From an uncultured Gammaproteobacteria bacterium (GTDB taxonomy: Bacteria; Pseudomonadota; Gammaproteobacteria; HK1), in NCBI GenBank assembly GCA_958295465.1, contig OY282353.1, forward strand, positions 4,331,001 through 4,395,000: a stretch of DNA of 64,000 nucleotides. The letters are read 5' to 3'. Below, one piece after another: positions 38,701 to 46,939 of this stretch. Made by a program: the position numbers and the translations under genes. The notes beneath the pieces are model-generated. The model saw only the letters and a program-made list of their open reading frames with translations, had not been told where the DNA came from and did no database searches. Each line of letters starts with the position of its first letter. Within the stretch, counting starts at the first letter, position 1.

Positions 38701-38863
38701 GCCTCGGTCCTCACGATCGGCGACACCGACTTGATGGGGGTATGGAAACAGCATCGGCGTCCGTGAGGAAGCAAGATTTCATTGTCCTCGGGTCCAGGCA
38801 AACTTCACCATGCACGAACTCCCGCCACCGTCCGTGGCCGCGCCGTCCCCGCATCCTTCCCAT

Positions 38864-39211
38864 TCAGCCGCGCATCCGCCTGCCTTCCGGATCGACAGGG
38901 GGCCGTTCGAGCCGGCGCGCGGGAACGGGCCTGCCGATCACCTCCACGTCGCAGGCCGCGTTGGAGGTCACCACGTCGCCGCGGACGTAGCCGAGGGCGA
39001 GGGTCCTGCCGGTGGTATGGCCGTATCCGGACGAGGTCGGGTAGCCCACGCATTCGCCCTCGTGGAGCACCGGCTCCCCGCCCCAGGGGTCGGCGTCTTC
39101 GGCATCGATCTCGAAGAGCACGAGGCGCCCGGCCTCGTTCAGCGTCGGGATCAGCACGCTGCAACCGGTGATCCCGCCGCCGATGACGACGACCCGGGCA
39201 TGGGATTTCAT
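38864..39211 (-). pseudogene. Collapsed dimethylglycine/sarcosine dehydrogenase-GcvT gene: head joined to tail
   Basis: The 115-codon frame begins MKSHARVVVIGGGITGCSVL, the FAD-binding start of DMGDH/SDH-type oxidoreductases of about 800 residues. It passes within ten residues into RLVLFEIDAEDADPWGGEPV, GYPTSSGYGHTTGRTLALGY and DVEVIGRPVPARRLERPPVD, which is the C-terminal end of the GcvT/aminomethyltransferase half of the same protein. About 700 residues are missing, in frame. The remnant keeps the Rossmann Gly motif but no catalytic domain. It points to lost betaine/sarcosine demethylation capacity. Confidence 0.75.
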
Positions 39212-39370
39212 GGTGGTGGAGGCTCCTGTCGGCGGCCCGGCTCGGGCGTGCGGCGGGGTCGCCCCCTGCCCGTCCAGCGCTCATGATGCGGCAGGCGCGG
39301 CTGCCAGGGAACCGCCCGGCACGATTCAGGCTACACTCCCGCCTCCCCCGTTTTCAGAGGACGTCGTGCA

Positions 39371-39661
39371 ATGAGCCGGATCTGTCTGGTGGTGGACTTC
39401 AAGGTCCAACCGGGAACGAAGGCGCGGTTTCTCGAAATCATCAGGGAGCACGCGGCGCAGACGCTCGCGAACGAGGAAGGCTGCCTCCGGTTCGAGGTGT
39501 GCGACCCGATCGAAGGCGGGGACCGCGTCTTCCTCTACGAGATGTACGCCGACGAGGCCGCGCTGGAGGTCCACAAGGCATCGCCGATCCTGGCCCGCAC
39601 CCGCGAGCGCTACGCGGACCTCATGGAGTCGCGCGACATCCACGTCTGCAAGGTCCTGTAA
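39371..39661 (+). CDS. Antibiotic biosynthesis monooxygenase (ABM) family protein
   Basis: A 96-residue dimeric ferredoxin-like-fold protein like YgiN. Strands VVDFKVQPGTKARFLEII, EGCLRFEVCDPIEGGDRVFL and EMYADEAALEVHKAS follow the ABM pattern, and the end DIHVCKVL is typical. Members oxidise quinols or other small aromatics without cofactor, or have lost activity. It starts 9 nt after a GAGGA-type site (TTTTCAGAGGACGTCGTGCA region) and lies 28 bp upstream of the GST gene, suggesting co-expression in redox or xenobiotic handling. Confidence 0.88.
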   Translation: MSRICLVVDFKVQPGTKARFLEIIREHAAQTLANEEGCLRFEVCDPIEGGDRVFLYEMYADEAALEVHKASPILARTRERYADLMESRDIHVCKVL

Positions 39662-39689
39662 CCGATCACCGAAGGGAAAGGAGACGGAG

Positions 39690-40283
39690 ATGATCACGCT
39701 CTACGGCACACCGGTCTCGGGCAACGCCTGCAAGGTGAGGCTGCTGCTCGGCTTGATCGGGTTGGAGTTCGAGGAGGTCGACGTCGACCTCATGGCCGGC
39801 GAGAACCGGACCGGGTCGTTCCTCGCGCTGAACCCCCGCGGCCAGGTCCCGGTGCTGGTCGACGGCGAGGTCACGGTCTGGGACTCGCAGGCGATCCTCG
39901 TCTACCTCGCGCGGCGCTACGGCGAGGCGTGGCTGCCGGCCGACCCCGCTCCCATGGCCGAGGTGATGCAGTGGCTGGCGGTCTCGGAGAACGAACTGCT
40001 GTTCGGCCTCGCGCGGGCCCGCGCGGTCCTGCGCTTCGGCCGCGACTTCGACCTCGCCTCGTGCCAGACGTACGGCCGCGCCGGCCTGAAGGTGCTGGAG
40101 CAGCGCCTCGCCGAAAACGACTGGCTCGCCGCCGGCAGGCCCACCATCGCCGACCTCGCCTGCATGCCCTACGCCGCGCTTTCCCACATGGGAGGCATCT
40201 CCCTCGACGATCACCCGGCGGTCCGCGCGTGGATCGACCGCATTCGCGCTCTGCCGGGCTTCATCGCGATGGAGGGGATGTGA
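39690..40283 (+). CDS. Glutathione S-transferase
   Basis: A 197-residue cytosolic GST. The N-terminal thioredoxin-like domain has LYGTPVSGNACKVRLLLGLI, NPRGQVPVLVDGEVTVWDSQ (cis-Pro and glutathione-binding DSQ), and the helical C-terminal domain has GRPTIADLACMPYAAL with the conserved Asp of the N-capping box. Ser8/Asn/Ala in the active-site loop suggests a bacterial nu/theta-like class. GGAGACGGAG precedes ATG 39690. It shares a transcript with the ABM gene. Confidence 0.92.
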   Translation: MITLYGTPVSGNACKVRLLLGLIGLEFEEVDVDLMAGENRTGSFLALNPRGQVPVLVDGEVTVWDSQAILVYLARRYGEAWLPADPAPMAEVMQWLAVSENELLFGLARARAVLRFGRDFDLASCQTYGRAGLKVLEQRLAENDWLAAGRPTIADLACMPYAALSHMGGISLDDHPAVRAWIDRIRALPGFIAMEGM

Positions 40284-40451
40284 GCGGGGACCGGACGGCA
40301 GAACAGGAGGGCGGCCGGTCTTCCGGGGTGGTTGCATCCCGACCGACCCGCGGCCTGGATGCGGCGGTTGCTTCCCCCCGCCGGAGGAGCCGGGCAGGAC
40401 CGGCCGCCTCCCACGCTCGCAGTCGCCGTCGAACCGCCCGGGGTTGCGGCG

Positions 40452-41303
40452 TCACCCCGCCGGGACCGGCCGTTCCCCGCGCAGCATGATGCGGTGGAGG
40501 TAGCGCCGTTTGCCCTGGTCGAAGTCGAACGTCGCCTGGTGCAGGGCGCAACGGTTGTCCCAGATCAGCACGTCGCCCGGCCGCCACCTGTGGCTATACT
40601 GGAAGCACGGTTGATCGCAGTGCTCGTAGAGGCGATCGAGCAGCGCGTCGCCGTCTTCCCGGCCCATGCCCTCCACCGCGTCGCAGCGCATCGGATTGAG
40701 ATAGAGGCTCTTGCGGCCGGTCTCCGGATGGAGGCGGACGAGCGGTTGCCAGCATCCGGAGCTGCCTTCTTCCTCCTCCTTCGTGCGGGTGAGGAGCTTT
40801 CTCGGCGCGCGGCGCGAGAGATAGGCGTGAAAGGCCCGGCGTCCCCGGACCGCTTCCTTGTCCTCGTCCGCCAGCGCCTCGTAGGCCAGGTAGAGGCTGG
40901 TGAACTCCGTGTTACCCCCTCGCTCCGGCACCTCGATGGCATGGAGCACGGTCGCCTTGGGCGGACGTTCGAGGTTCGAGTGGTCGGTATGCCATGAGCC
41001 GCCGCGCCTGAGCGGCGCGCGGTCCCCGGTACGCCGGTCGGTCGCCTTGTTCGTCAGCTCCTCGATCACGTCGAACCCCGGCAGGCGGTAGGTGGCGGTG
41101 ACCGGCGGCATGGGTTCGCCCAGGTTCATGACGGCGGCGCGGAACTGCTCCGGGCGCTCGATCTTCTGGCCGCGAAAGCACAGCACCACGTTCTCGGCGA
41201 AGGCGCGGTTGGCCGCCTCCCGCTCGCCCGCGGTGAGCGGCGCGGCCAGGTCCAACCCCCGGACCTCGGCGCCGAACGGACTTTCCAGTGCCCTGACTTC
41301 CAT
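40452..41303 (-). CDS. TauD/TfdA family Fe(II)/2-oxoglutarate dioxygenase
   Basis: A 283-residue dioxygenase. The start VRALESPFGAEVRGLDLAAP is the TauD/TfdA signature. The iron site is SWHTDHSNLERPPKATVLHA (His-x-Asp) with the distal His in NRCALHQATFDF; the 2-oxoglutarate Arg lies in RRYLHRIMLRGERP. Members oxidise taurine, alpha-ketoglutarate-dependent herbicide-like ethers, or other small molecules; substrate unknown. GGAGG lies 6 nt before ATG 41303. A second paralogue of different subfamily is at 50314-51195. Confidence 0.93.
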   Translation of the reverse strand: MEVRALESPFGAEVRGLDLAAPLTAGEREAANRAFAENVVLCFRGQKIERPEQFRAAVMNLGEPMPPVTATYRLPGFDVIEELTNKATDRRTGDRAPLRRGGSWHTDHSNLERPPKATVLHAIEVPERGGNTEFTSLYLAYEALADEDKEAVRGRRAFHAYLSRRAPRKLLTRTKEEEEGSSGCWQPLVRLHPETGRKSLYLNPMRCDAVEGMGREDGDALLDRLYEHCDQPCFQYSHRWRPGDVLIWDNRCALHQATFDFDQGKRRYLHRIMLRGERPVPAG

Positions 41304-41695
41304 CGCTTCCCTCCGTGCCCGATTCCGCCCGCGGGGCCTGACCGTCAAGGATCGCACGTCCTTCCCCGGCATCGTCAATGGATCCGGGCCCCGGGACCCG
41401 CGGCCGATCTCCGGCCATTCGTCTCCCGGAGACGAGGATCGGGCCGGCTCGCGGCTGCCGGGCACGCAGCGGACCGGCTGCACGCTCGGTGCCGCACTGA
41501 GCGGCGTCATCGCCAACGCGCCAGCTTCGAGCAGATGGTCCGGGCCGATGGATACCGGACGGTGGCGTTCCGGCTCTTCGCGGGGTTCGTGCCGCCGGCC
41601 CTCCCCGGTGACCTCATCGCCTGGCGTTTCGCCAGCCGGGTCGGGACCGGAGAGGGGCCGTGGCCGCGAGGCGTCCGCCGGCCGCGGCTCTCCGC
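41304..41695. other. 392-bp gene-free interval with a possible relic
   Basis: No intact gene. On the plus strand near 41530-41660 one frame reads FEQMVRADGYRTVAFRLFAG then FVPPALPGDLIAWRFASRV, which has protein-like composition but no start or recognised family. It could be a decayed gene end. Confidence 0.35.
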
Positions 41696-42799
41696 TCAGC
41701 CGAAGACCAGCACCGGCTCTCCCAGGACCTCGGCGCGCGGCCTCACCCCGAGGCCGGGCCCGGCCGGCGCCGCCATGCGCCCGCGCGTCCGCCGCGGGGC
41801 GCCGGCGGCGATGCTCACCGTCACGTAGCTGTTGAAGTCGGTGGCGGTGAACAGGAATTCGGGCGGGGTGCTGTGCGCGAGATGGGCGATCGCCGCGGTG
41901 ACGACGTCGCCGCCCCAGGTGTCCTCCAGGGTCATGGCGATGCCGAGGGTGAGGCAGAGGTCGCGGGCCTGCCGCGCCCGGGACAGGCCGCCGAACTTCC
42001 CGATCTTGATGTTGACCACGTCCATGGCCAGGTCCGCGTGCCCGCGCAGCAGCGTGTCGATGCCGTCGATGGATTCGTCCAGCACGAAGGGACGATCGGT
42101 GTGGCGGCGGACCGACAGGCATTCCTCGTAGCTCGCGCAGGGCTGCTCGATGTACACGTCCACGTCGCGCACCGCCGCCGCCACGCGCATCGCCTCGTGG
42201 CGCAGCCATCCGGTGTTGGCGTCCGCGATCAGCTTGTCGCCCCGGCCGAGCACCGTCGCCGCGGCGTGTATCCGCTCGACGTCGGTGTCAGGATCGCCGC
42301 CGACCTTGAGCTGGAAGCGGCGGTAGCCCTCCTCACGATACCTCGTGACGCTCGCGGCCATCGCCTCGGGCGTCTCCTGCGAGATGGCGCGGTAGAGCAC
42401 GAAGTCATCGCCGTAGCGCCCGCCGAGCAGCTCGCATACCGGCATTCCCGCGACCTGGCCGAGCACGTCCCAGGCGGCCATGTCGATCGCGCTCTTGACG
42501 TAGGGATGGCCCTTGAGCGCCGCGTCCATGGTCCGGTTGAGCCGCTCGATCTGGGTAGGATCTTCGCCGATCAGTTGCGGCGCCAGCTCCTCCAGCCCGG
42601 CGCGCACGCCGCGCGCGTAGGAAGGCAGGTACACCGGCCCGAGCGGACAGACCTCGCCGTGGCCGCTGACCCCCGCGTCGGTGTCGATACGCACCACCGT
42701 GCTGTCGAAGACCTCCACCGACTTGCCGCCGGACCACTTGTAGCTGCCCTCGTGCAGCGGAAGGTCCACCTGGAACACCGAGATCCGCGTGATCTTCAT
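41696..42799 (-). CDS. Mandelate racemase / muconate lactonizing enzyme family, probable cis-3-hydroxy-L-proline dehydratase
   Basis: A 367-residue enolase-superfamily enzyme. The capping domain holds [20 protein letters not shown] and [13 protein letters not shown]. The barrel carries the base QLKVGG, metal ligands IADANTGW (Asp), YIEQP (Glu) and FVLDES (Glu/Asp), and the opposite Lys in [21 protein letters not shown] near the C-terminus and the single-Lys QLKVG strand resemble cis-3-hydroxy-L-proline dehydratases and hydroxyproline-betaine epimerases; which of these is not settled by eye. Its start codon and ribosome site are repeated three times upstream (see repeat at 42782-43138). ATG 42799 continues into the full-length enzyme. 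Confidence 0.88.
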   Translation of the reverse strand: MKITRISVFQVDLPLHEGSYKWSGGKSVEVFDSTVVRIDTDAGVSGHGEVCPLGPVYLPSYARGVRAGLEELAPQLIGEDPTQIERLNRTMDAALKGHPYVKSAIDMAAWDVLGQVAGMPVCELLGGRYGDDFVLYRAISQETPEAMAASVTRYREEGYRRFQLKVGGDPDTDVERIHAAATVLGRGDKLIADANTGWLRHEAMRVAAAVRDVDVYIEQPCASYEECLSVRRHTDRPFVLDESIDGIDTLLRGHADLAMDVVNIKIGKFGGLSRARQARDLCLTLGIAMTLEDTWGGDVVTAAIAHLAHSTPPEFLFTATDFNSYVTVSIAAGAPRRTRGRMAAPAGPGLGVRPRAEVLGEPVLVFG

Positions 42800-43138
42800 C
42801 CGCCGCTCCTTTCAGTTACAACGGCCGCTTCGTGGTGGCGACGGCCGCCCGTCGCTTCACCGGATTGGGAGCATGCAACCGGCATCGAAAAAGTGGCCCC
42901 GATCCGCGTGAGCTTCATCCGTCGCTCCTTTCAGTTACGACGGCCGCTTCGTGGTGGCGACGGCCACCCGCCGCTTCACCGGATTGGGAGCACGCAACCG
43001 GCGTCGAAAAAGTGGCCCCGATCCGCGTGATCTTCATCCGTCGCCCCCTTCGATTCCGACAACCGATTCGCCATGGCGACGGCCGCCTGCCGCCTCGCCG
43101 GATTCGGAGCCCGCAACCGGGGGCGAAAGAGTGGCCCT
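42782..43138 (-). repeat. Three tandem 119-bp copies of the dehydratase gene's start and upstream region
   Basis: Units begin with GATCCGCGTGA(T/G)CTTCAT at 42782, 42901 and 43020. On the coding strand each supplies GGAG, then ATGAAG(A/C)TCACGCGGATC: at 42799 (true start), 42918 and 43037. Because 119 is not a multiple of three, the two ghost starts each open a 40-codon frame (MKLTRIGATFSMPVACSQS..., MKITRIGATFSTPVACSQS...). Each ends in TGA overlapping the next copy's ATG (ATGA). The unit farthest from the gene is the most diverged. Confidence 0.92.
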
Positions 43139-43169
43139 GCCGCTCGATGGATGAATGACCCGCCCGGGA

Positions 43170-45149
43170 TCATGAAGGTTCGAGAGGCCAGATCCGGCCT
43201 TGCCCGATTTCAGGATTCCTGCCGTTCCGGAACCGCGGCGGGATGCAGTTGATGAATGGCAGATCGCGCACCGCCTTGCCCTGGCCCGGACCGCCGATCG
43301 TTCGCGCCATCGACTTCGGCAGGGGAAACCGCGGATCCAGCATCCACAGGGTGCAGCTTTCGTCCGGCCCTCTGATGCCGCGTCCGATGCCCTGGGCCAG
43401 CTTTCGGCGAGCCGCCGCGCTCCGGTCCCCCATGACCAGCCCTTCGACCGCGCCTTGGGCCAACCCCAGTCGCGACAGGAAGCTTCGTTTCGCTTCGTCC
43501 TCCACGGTGGGCGGCGGGAAAGGAATGCGCGGGATGACGAGGTGGTCGACCATTCCCGGCAAGCTGACCCCGGCCCATGCCGCGGGAGTCAGAAGCACGC
43601 TGTCCGGCGCCGTCCGGAAAGTGTCGAGGTAGCCGTACAGGCGGGCGCCTCGTTCGTGGACGATGGCGGCTTCCACCCTCGACCCGAGCTCTTCGGCCAG
43701 GGCGTAGCTGGTGCACAGAACGAGGACCCGTCCGCTCTTCCTCGCCTCCTCGACCGCGCTCGCGACGTAGCGGAGATGCGCCGGGTCCGCTTCGGCGGCA
43801 TCGTCCTCCCCCCTTTTGAACGGGCCGGGCGCCGAGCGGTCGGCGAACCGGAACCGCATCCGGCCGTACCGCCGGGGCTGGAGGTCGTTCCATCCCGCGT
43901 AGTTGATCCTTGCCGGCGTCTTCATTCCCGGCGCGATCCCGAACGCGCGGAGCAGATCGTTGGGATGCGGGCTCGCGGAAGGCGCGGCGAGCGTCGCGCT
44001 CACGAAGAACGCCGCCTCCGCCTTCTCGAAGACGTGCCCGAGAAGCCGGACCGGCTCCCGATGGACGACGGCGAGGGCAGGCGTCGCGCCGGCCGCGACC
44101 GCGGCGACGGCCCTTCCGCTCTCCGCGCTCTCCAGGAAGTATCCAAGCCGCGCCTGAAGGAGCTTCGCCTCCCCGGCGACGTCGTCATCCGGGAAACCGG
44201 CCGCCCCCAGCGCATCGCGCACCTCTCCCACGAGCTCGACGATCCTGGGCCTGGAGGCGCAGTGTGCGAGAAGCCTGTGGTCCCGGGCGGTCTCCTCCGC
44301 GCATCGCCGCGCCAGCTCCCGGCAGGCGTCGCCGGCGCCCGCACCGGCCGCCTCGACCACGTCCGCGACCAGGCCGAGGCCGATCCGCTCATCCGCCAGG
44401 CTCCTCGCGACCTCCGGCAGCATGTCCGCCTCGTCGAAAACGACGGTCGAGACGACGTCCCCGGTGCCCAGCACCCCGCCGCGGTAACGGCAGTCCGTCA
44501 GGGCCAGCGCGTGGTTGGTGAGCACCAGATCCGCTTCCGCGGCCGCCTGCTTCCGGGCCATGAACGCGGCGGACGCCAACTTGCCGCTGCGCGGCGTCAG
44601 GCACAAGTCGTCCGTGGTGAAGCCCGCAGGGATGAACATCTGGTGGTCTTCCGCCTCGGCGAACGTTTCAAAACCGGCCATCGGCTCCAGCGAGCGCAGA
44701 TCGGGGCCGTCACGCCGGTCCCGGGACTCCCGTACCGCCCTGTCCACCCGATCGGGATCGATGAACTGGCGCCGGCCGACCCGCGGAGCGACGGTGAGGA
44801 CCGGATAGCCGAGCTTCTCCAGCGCCGCGTTCACCTTGGGGGCGTCGTCCTCGCGGATCTGGCGGGCGAGATGGTTGGTGAACGTCGACAGCACCGCCCG
44901 GTTCGACCGGACGCCCTGCTTCTTCTGCAGCGCCGCCAGCGCCATGAGCGGCGCGAGAAGCGCGATCGTCTTGCCCGTGCCCGTCGCCGCCTGGGTCAGG
45001 GTGACGAAGGCGCCCTCCCGCGGCGGCGCGTCCAGCGCCCCGGCGACGATGCGCGCGAGGCGGAGCTGCTCCTCGCAGAAGGCGGGCAAGGGTCCGCCCG
45101 CGGCCAGGATGCGTTCGACGACACCTTCCACCGCACGGACCGCGGACAT
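43170..45149 (-). CDS. csf4: Csf4/CasDinG-type helicase of a type IV-A CRISPR system
   Basis: A 659-residue DinG-like superfamily 2 helicase. Walker A is AATGTGKT (Lys60), motif Ia STFTNHLARQI, Walker B VVFDEADMLPE (Asp239-Asp242), and motif VI KLAQGIGRGIRGPDES. The four clustered Fe-S cysteines of chromosomal DinG are absent (isolated Cys25, Cys183, Cys220), as reported for CasDinG proteins. Csf4 is thought to unwind target DNA after crRNA-guided binding, giving interference without cleavage. No HNH or other nuclease domain is fused to it; the HNH is a separate gene here. It is the last gene of the locus, starting 3 bp after the preceding stop. Confidence 0.85.
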   Translation of the reverse strand: MSAVRAVEGVVERILAAGGPLPAFCEEQLRLARIVAGALDAPPREGAFVTLTQAATGTGKTIALLAPLMALAALQKKQGVRSNRAVLSTFTNHLARQIREDDAPKVNAALEKLGYPVLTVAPRVGRRQFIDPDRVDRAVRESRDRRDGPDLRSLEPMAGFETFAEAEDHQMFIPAGFTTDDLCLTPRSGKLASAAFMARKQAAAEADLVLTNHALALTDCRYRGGVLGTGDVVSTVVFDEADMLPEVARSLADERIGLGLVADVVEAAGAGAGDACRELARRCAEETARDHRLLAHCASRPRIVELVGEVRDALGAAGFPDDDVAGEAKLLQARLGYFLESAESGRAVAAVAAGATPALAVVHREPVRLLGHVFEKAEAAFFVSATLAAPSASPHPNDLLRAFGIAPGMKTPARINYAGWNDLQPRRYGRMRFRFADRSAPGPFKRGEDDAAEADPAHLRYVASAVEEARKSGRVLVLCTSYALAEELGSRVEAAIVHERGARLYGYLDTFRTAPDSVLLTPAAWAGVSLPGMVDHLVIPRIPFPPPTVEDEAKRSFLSRLGLAQGAVEGLVMGDRSAAARRKLAQGIGRGIRGPDESCTLWMLDPRFPLPKSMARTIGGPGQGKAVRDLPFINCIPPRFRNGRNPEIGQGRIWPLEPS

Positions 45150-45152
45150 GCA

Positions 45153-46010
45153 TCAATCCTCGCGCCGGTCGGTCAACGCCCGGAGCTCGACGTCGGTGGC
45201 CGGCAGGAGGAGGTCATGCAGCTCTCCCGCGTCCCGCCGCCACCGCTCGGCCAGCCGCATGAGCGCGACGTCGACCGGCGGCGTGTCGGCCGTCAGTGCC
45301 CGGTCCCGGCACAGCCCCCTGAACTGGACAAGGTCCTTCCGTTCCGGGCGGACGTCGGCAAAGACGCTTTGCAACCGGCGGTACCGCTCGGTGTCCACGT
45401 AATCGGTCCGATCCGGATGGCAGACGGCGAAGCGCCGGCGCCCGCTGAACGCGAGGCGGGACGGCGAGAAGGCGGATTTTCCGGCGACCGCGATGATGAC
45501 GTACCCCTCCGGCGGGTCGGCGACGAGCCGCCGGATCAACGCGCCGAGACCGTCCTGGTGCATCCATCTCTGTTCGACGAAGCCGGTGCTCCAGCGGACG
45601 TTGCCGATGGTGAACGGCCTGTCGTCCCCCCGCGCCACGACGACGGTGCCTTCCGCGGGCCGCCTCTCCTCGGGACACGGCTTCGCCGGACCTTTCTTCC
45701 GCCACGTGCCGCGGGCCTTTTCCAATGCCGTTTTCTCGCCGTCGGTCGCGTCGCCGATCTCGCCCGAAATCACGTCGTCCACGATGCGGTACTGCGCCAA
45801 GGGCGCAAGCTTCTTCTCCCGTTCCGGCGCCCGCGCCTGCCGCGCCTGCTGCAACGTCTTGAGGGCGTACTCCTCCATGGGCATGCCGTAGGGGTAGGCT
45901 TTGTTGAACGCCGCGCCGGCGGCTTCCCAAGGGTCTTCCTCCGTGCCGGCGATCAGGTGTTTCGCGGCGTTCTCCGCGAAGAACGCAACGGGGTCGAACG
46001 TCACGTCCAT
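45153..46010 (-). CDS. Putative large-subunit protein (Csf1 position) of the type IV system
   Basis: A 285-residue protein I cannot assign by motif. It starts MDVTFDPVAFFAENAAKHLI, has a central Lys/Glu-rich stretch, a beta-rich part with GYVIIAVAGKSAFSPSRLAF, and ends LRALTDRRED. Csf1 proteins usually carry a Cys4 zinc finger; this one has only three scattered Cys (in KPCPEE, FAVCHPD and GLCRDR). Its ATG overlaps the csf3 end by 10 nt and its stop is 3 bp before csf4, so it is translationally coupled with both. By position and elimination it should be the large subunit or a replacement for it. Confidence 0.6.
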   Translation of the reverse strand: MDVTFDPVAFFAENAAKHLIAGTEEDPWEAAGAAFNKAYPYGMPMEEYALKTLQQARQARAPEREKKLAPLAQYRIVDDVISGEIGDATDGEKTALEKARGTWRKKGPAKPCPEERRPAEGTVVVARGDDRPFTIGNVRWSTGFVEQRWMHQDGLGALIRRLVADPPEGYVIIAVAGKSAFSPSRLAFSGRRRFAVCHPDRTDYVDTERYRRLQSVFADVRPERKDLVQFRGLCRDRALTADTPPVDVALMRLAERWRRDAGELHDLLLPATDVELRALTDRRED

Positions 46011-46684
46011 GGCAGGACGGCAGGGATCGGCGGGTTGGCGGGATCGTAGTAGGGCTGGCGGACGCGCTCGACGGCGATCACTTCATCCAGCGGATCGCCT
46101 CCCAGTCGCCGGAACGTCTCGATCGGCAGGGGCCGCCGGGGCGTCACCCGATCCGTTGCGAAATCGGGATCGTCCGGCCCGCTGACCAGGCCCCAGGTGT
46201 TCGGATCGGCATCCACCGGCTCCAACACCAGCGATTCCGGGTCGATCATGCCCCAGCCGGACTGGCGGCGCTTGCCGATGCCGATGACCGGATACAGAAG
46301 TTCCCGGACCTCGTCGATCCGCCCCGTGCCCAGCCAGGCGCCGCCTTCGCACACCCGCGCTTCATACCGGTTCAGGAGGTTCTTCGCCCAGGGACGATCC
46401 GCGCGTCGGCGCCCTCTTGACACCCGGTCCGGATCGATGTCGTAGAAGGCCGACCGGCTCTTCCGGACGACCGGCACCGTCCGGGCGACACCGGTGTCGT
46501 CCAGGAGGATGAGGGACGATCCGTGGGAGACGCCGTCCGTACCGGCCAGCGGCGTCATCCGGATCGCCGTTTCGAGCGCGCCGACGCCCCGTGCGATCTC
46601 GCCGCCCAGCACGGCATCGAGCGTGCAGGCGCCGCGCAGGATCGGCATGGTGGCGAAACGGAACGTGACGATGAAGGGCTGCAT
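46001..46684 (-). CDS. csf3: Csf3, Cas5-like RAMP subunit of a type IV CRISPR effector
   Basis: A 227-residue protein with the Csf3 N-terminal strand MQPFIVTFRFATMPILRG and LDAVLGG. A mid-protein PVVRKSRSAFYDIDPDR precedes the Gly-rich loop VIGIGKRRQSGWGMI, the hallmark of RAMP folds. Cas5-like subunits cap the 5' handle of the crRNA. The gene is followed with overlap by the large-subunit candidate and preceded, 68 bp upstream, by the CRISPR array. Family assignment rests on these motifs and on neighbouring csf2 and csf4. Confidence 0.82.
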   Translation of the reverse strand: MQPFIVTFRFATMPILRGACTLDAVLGGEIARGVGALETAIRMTPLAGTDGVSHGSSLILLDDTGVARTVPVVRKSRSAFYDIDPDRVSRGRRRADRPWAKNLLNRYEARVCEGGAWLGTGRIDEVRELLYPVIGIGKRRQSGWGMIDPESLVLEPVDADPNTWGLVSGPDDPDFATDRVTPRRPLPIETFRRLGGDPLDEVIAVERVRQPYYDPANPPIPAVLPWT

Positions 46685-46751
46685 GTCTCCGACGTCTCCG
46701 TTGTGCGCACGGATGGATACCGGGTCCGGCGTCAGCGCCGTGCCTTCAAGT

Positions 46752-46916
46752 TCTTCCGCCGCCCCTCGAACTCAGGGGCACCAAGACCACCTCCTCCTCG
46801 TCGTCGTTGAGCGAGTTTCCGCCGCCCCTCGAACTCAGGGGCACCAAGACGTGGCGGCGGGAGTGCCCGCGGCATCCTCTGTTTCCGCCGCCCCTCGAAC
46901 TCAGGGGCACCAAGAC
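46752..46916 (-). CRISPR. Minimal CRISPR array: three 36-nt repeats, two spacers
   Basis: Repeats at 46752-46787, 46815-46850 and 46881-46916. The last two are identical; the first differs at its two outermost bases, as a trailer-end repeat does. Spacers are 27 nt (46788-46814) and 30 nt (46851-46880). Read on the minus strand the repeat begins GTCTTGGTGCCCCT and ends AGGGGCGGCGGAAAC. The 6-bp GCCCCT/AGGGGC stem is followed by GGCGGAAAC, giving a plausible 8-9-nt 5' crRNA handle after Cas6 cleavage. Orientation matches the cas genes. Only 23 bp separate it from the HNH stop, so there is no room for a classical leader. Confidence 0.9.
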
Positions 46917-46939
46917 TACCCATCGTCAACCCCATGTTC

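Noticed and set aside
42782..43138. 119-bp repeats next to csf4 as a CRISPR array or leader
   Set aside because: Units are copies of the dehydratase gene's start region, without spacers or resemblance to the 36-nt repeat.
43170..45149. Csf4 as an ordinary chromosomal DinG
   Set aside because: Fe-S cysteine cluster missing and the gene is the tight last member of a csf operon with a CRISPR array.
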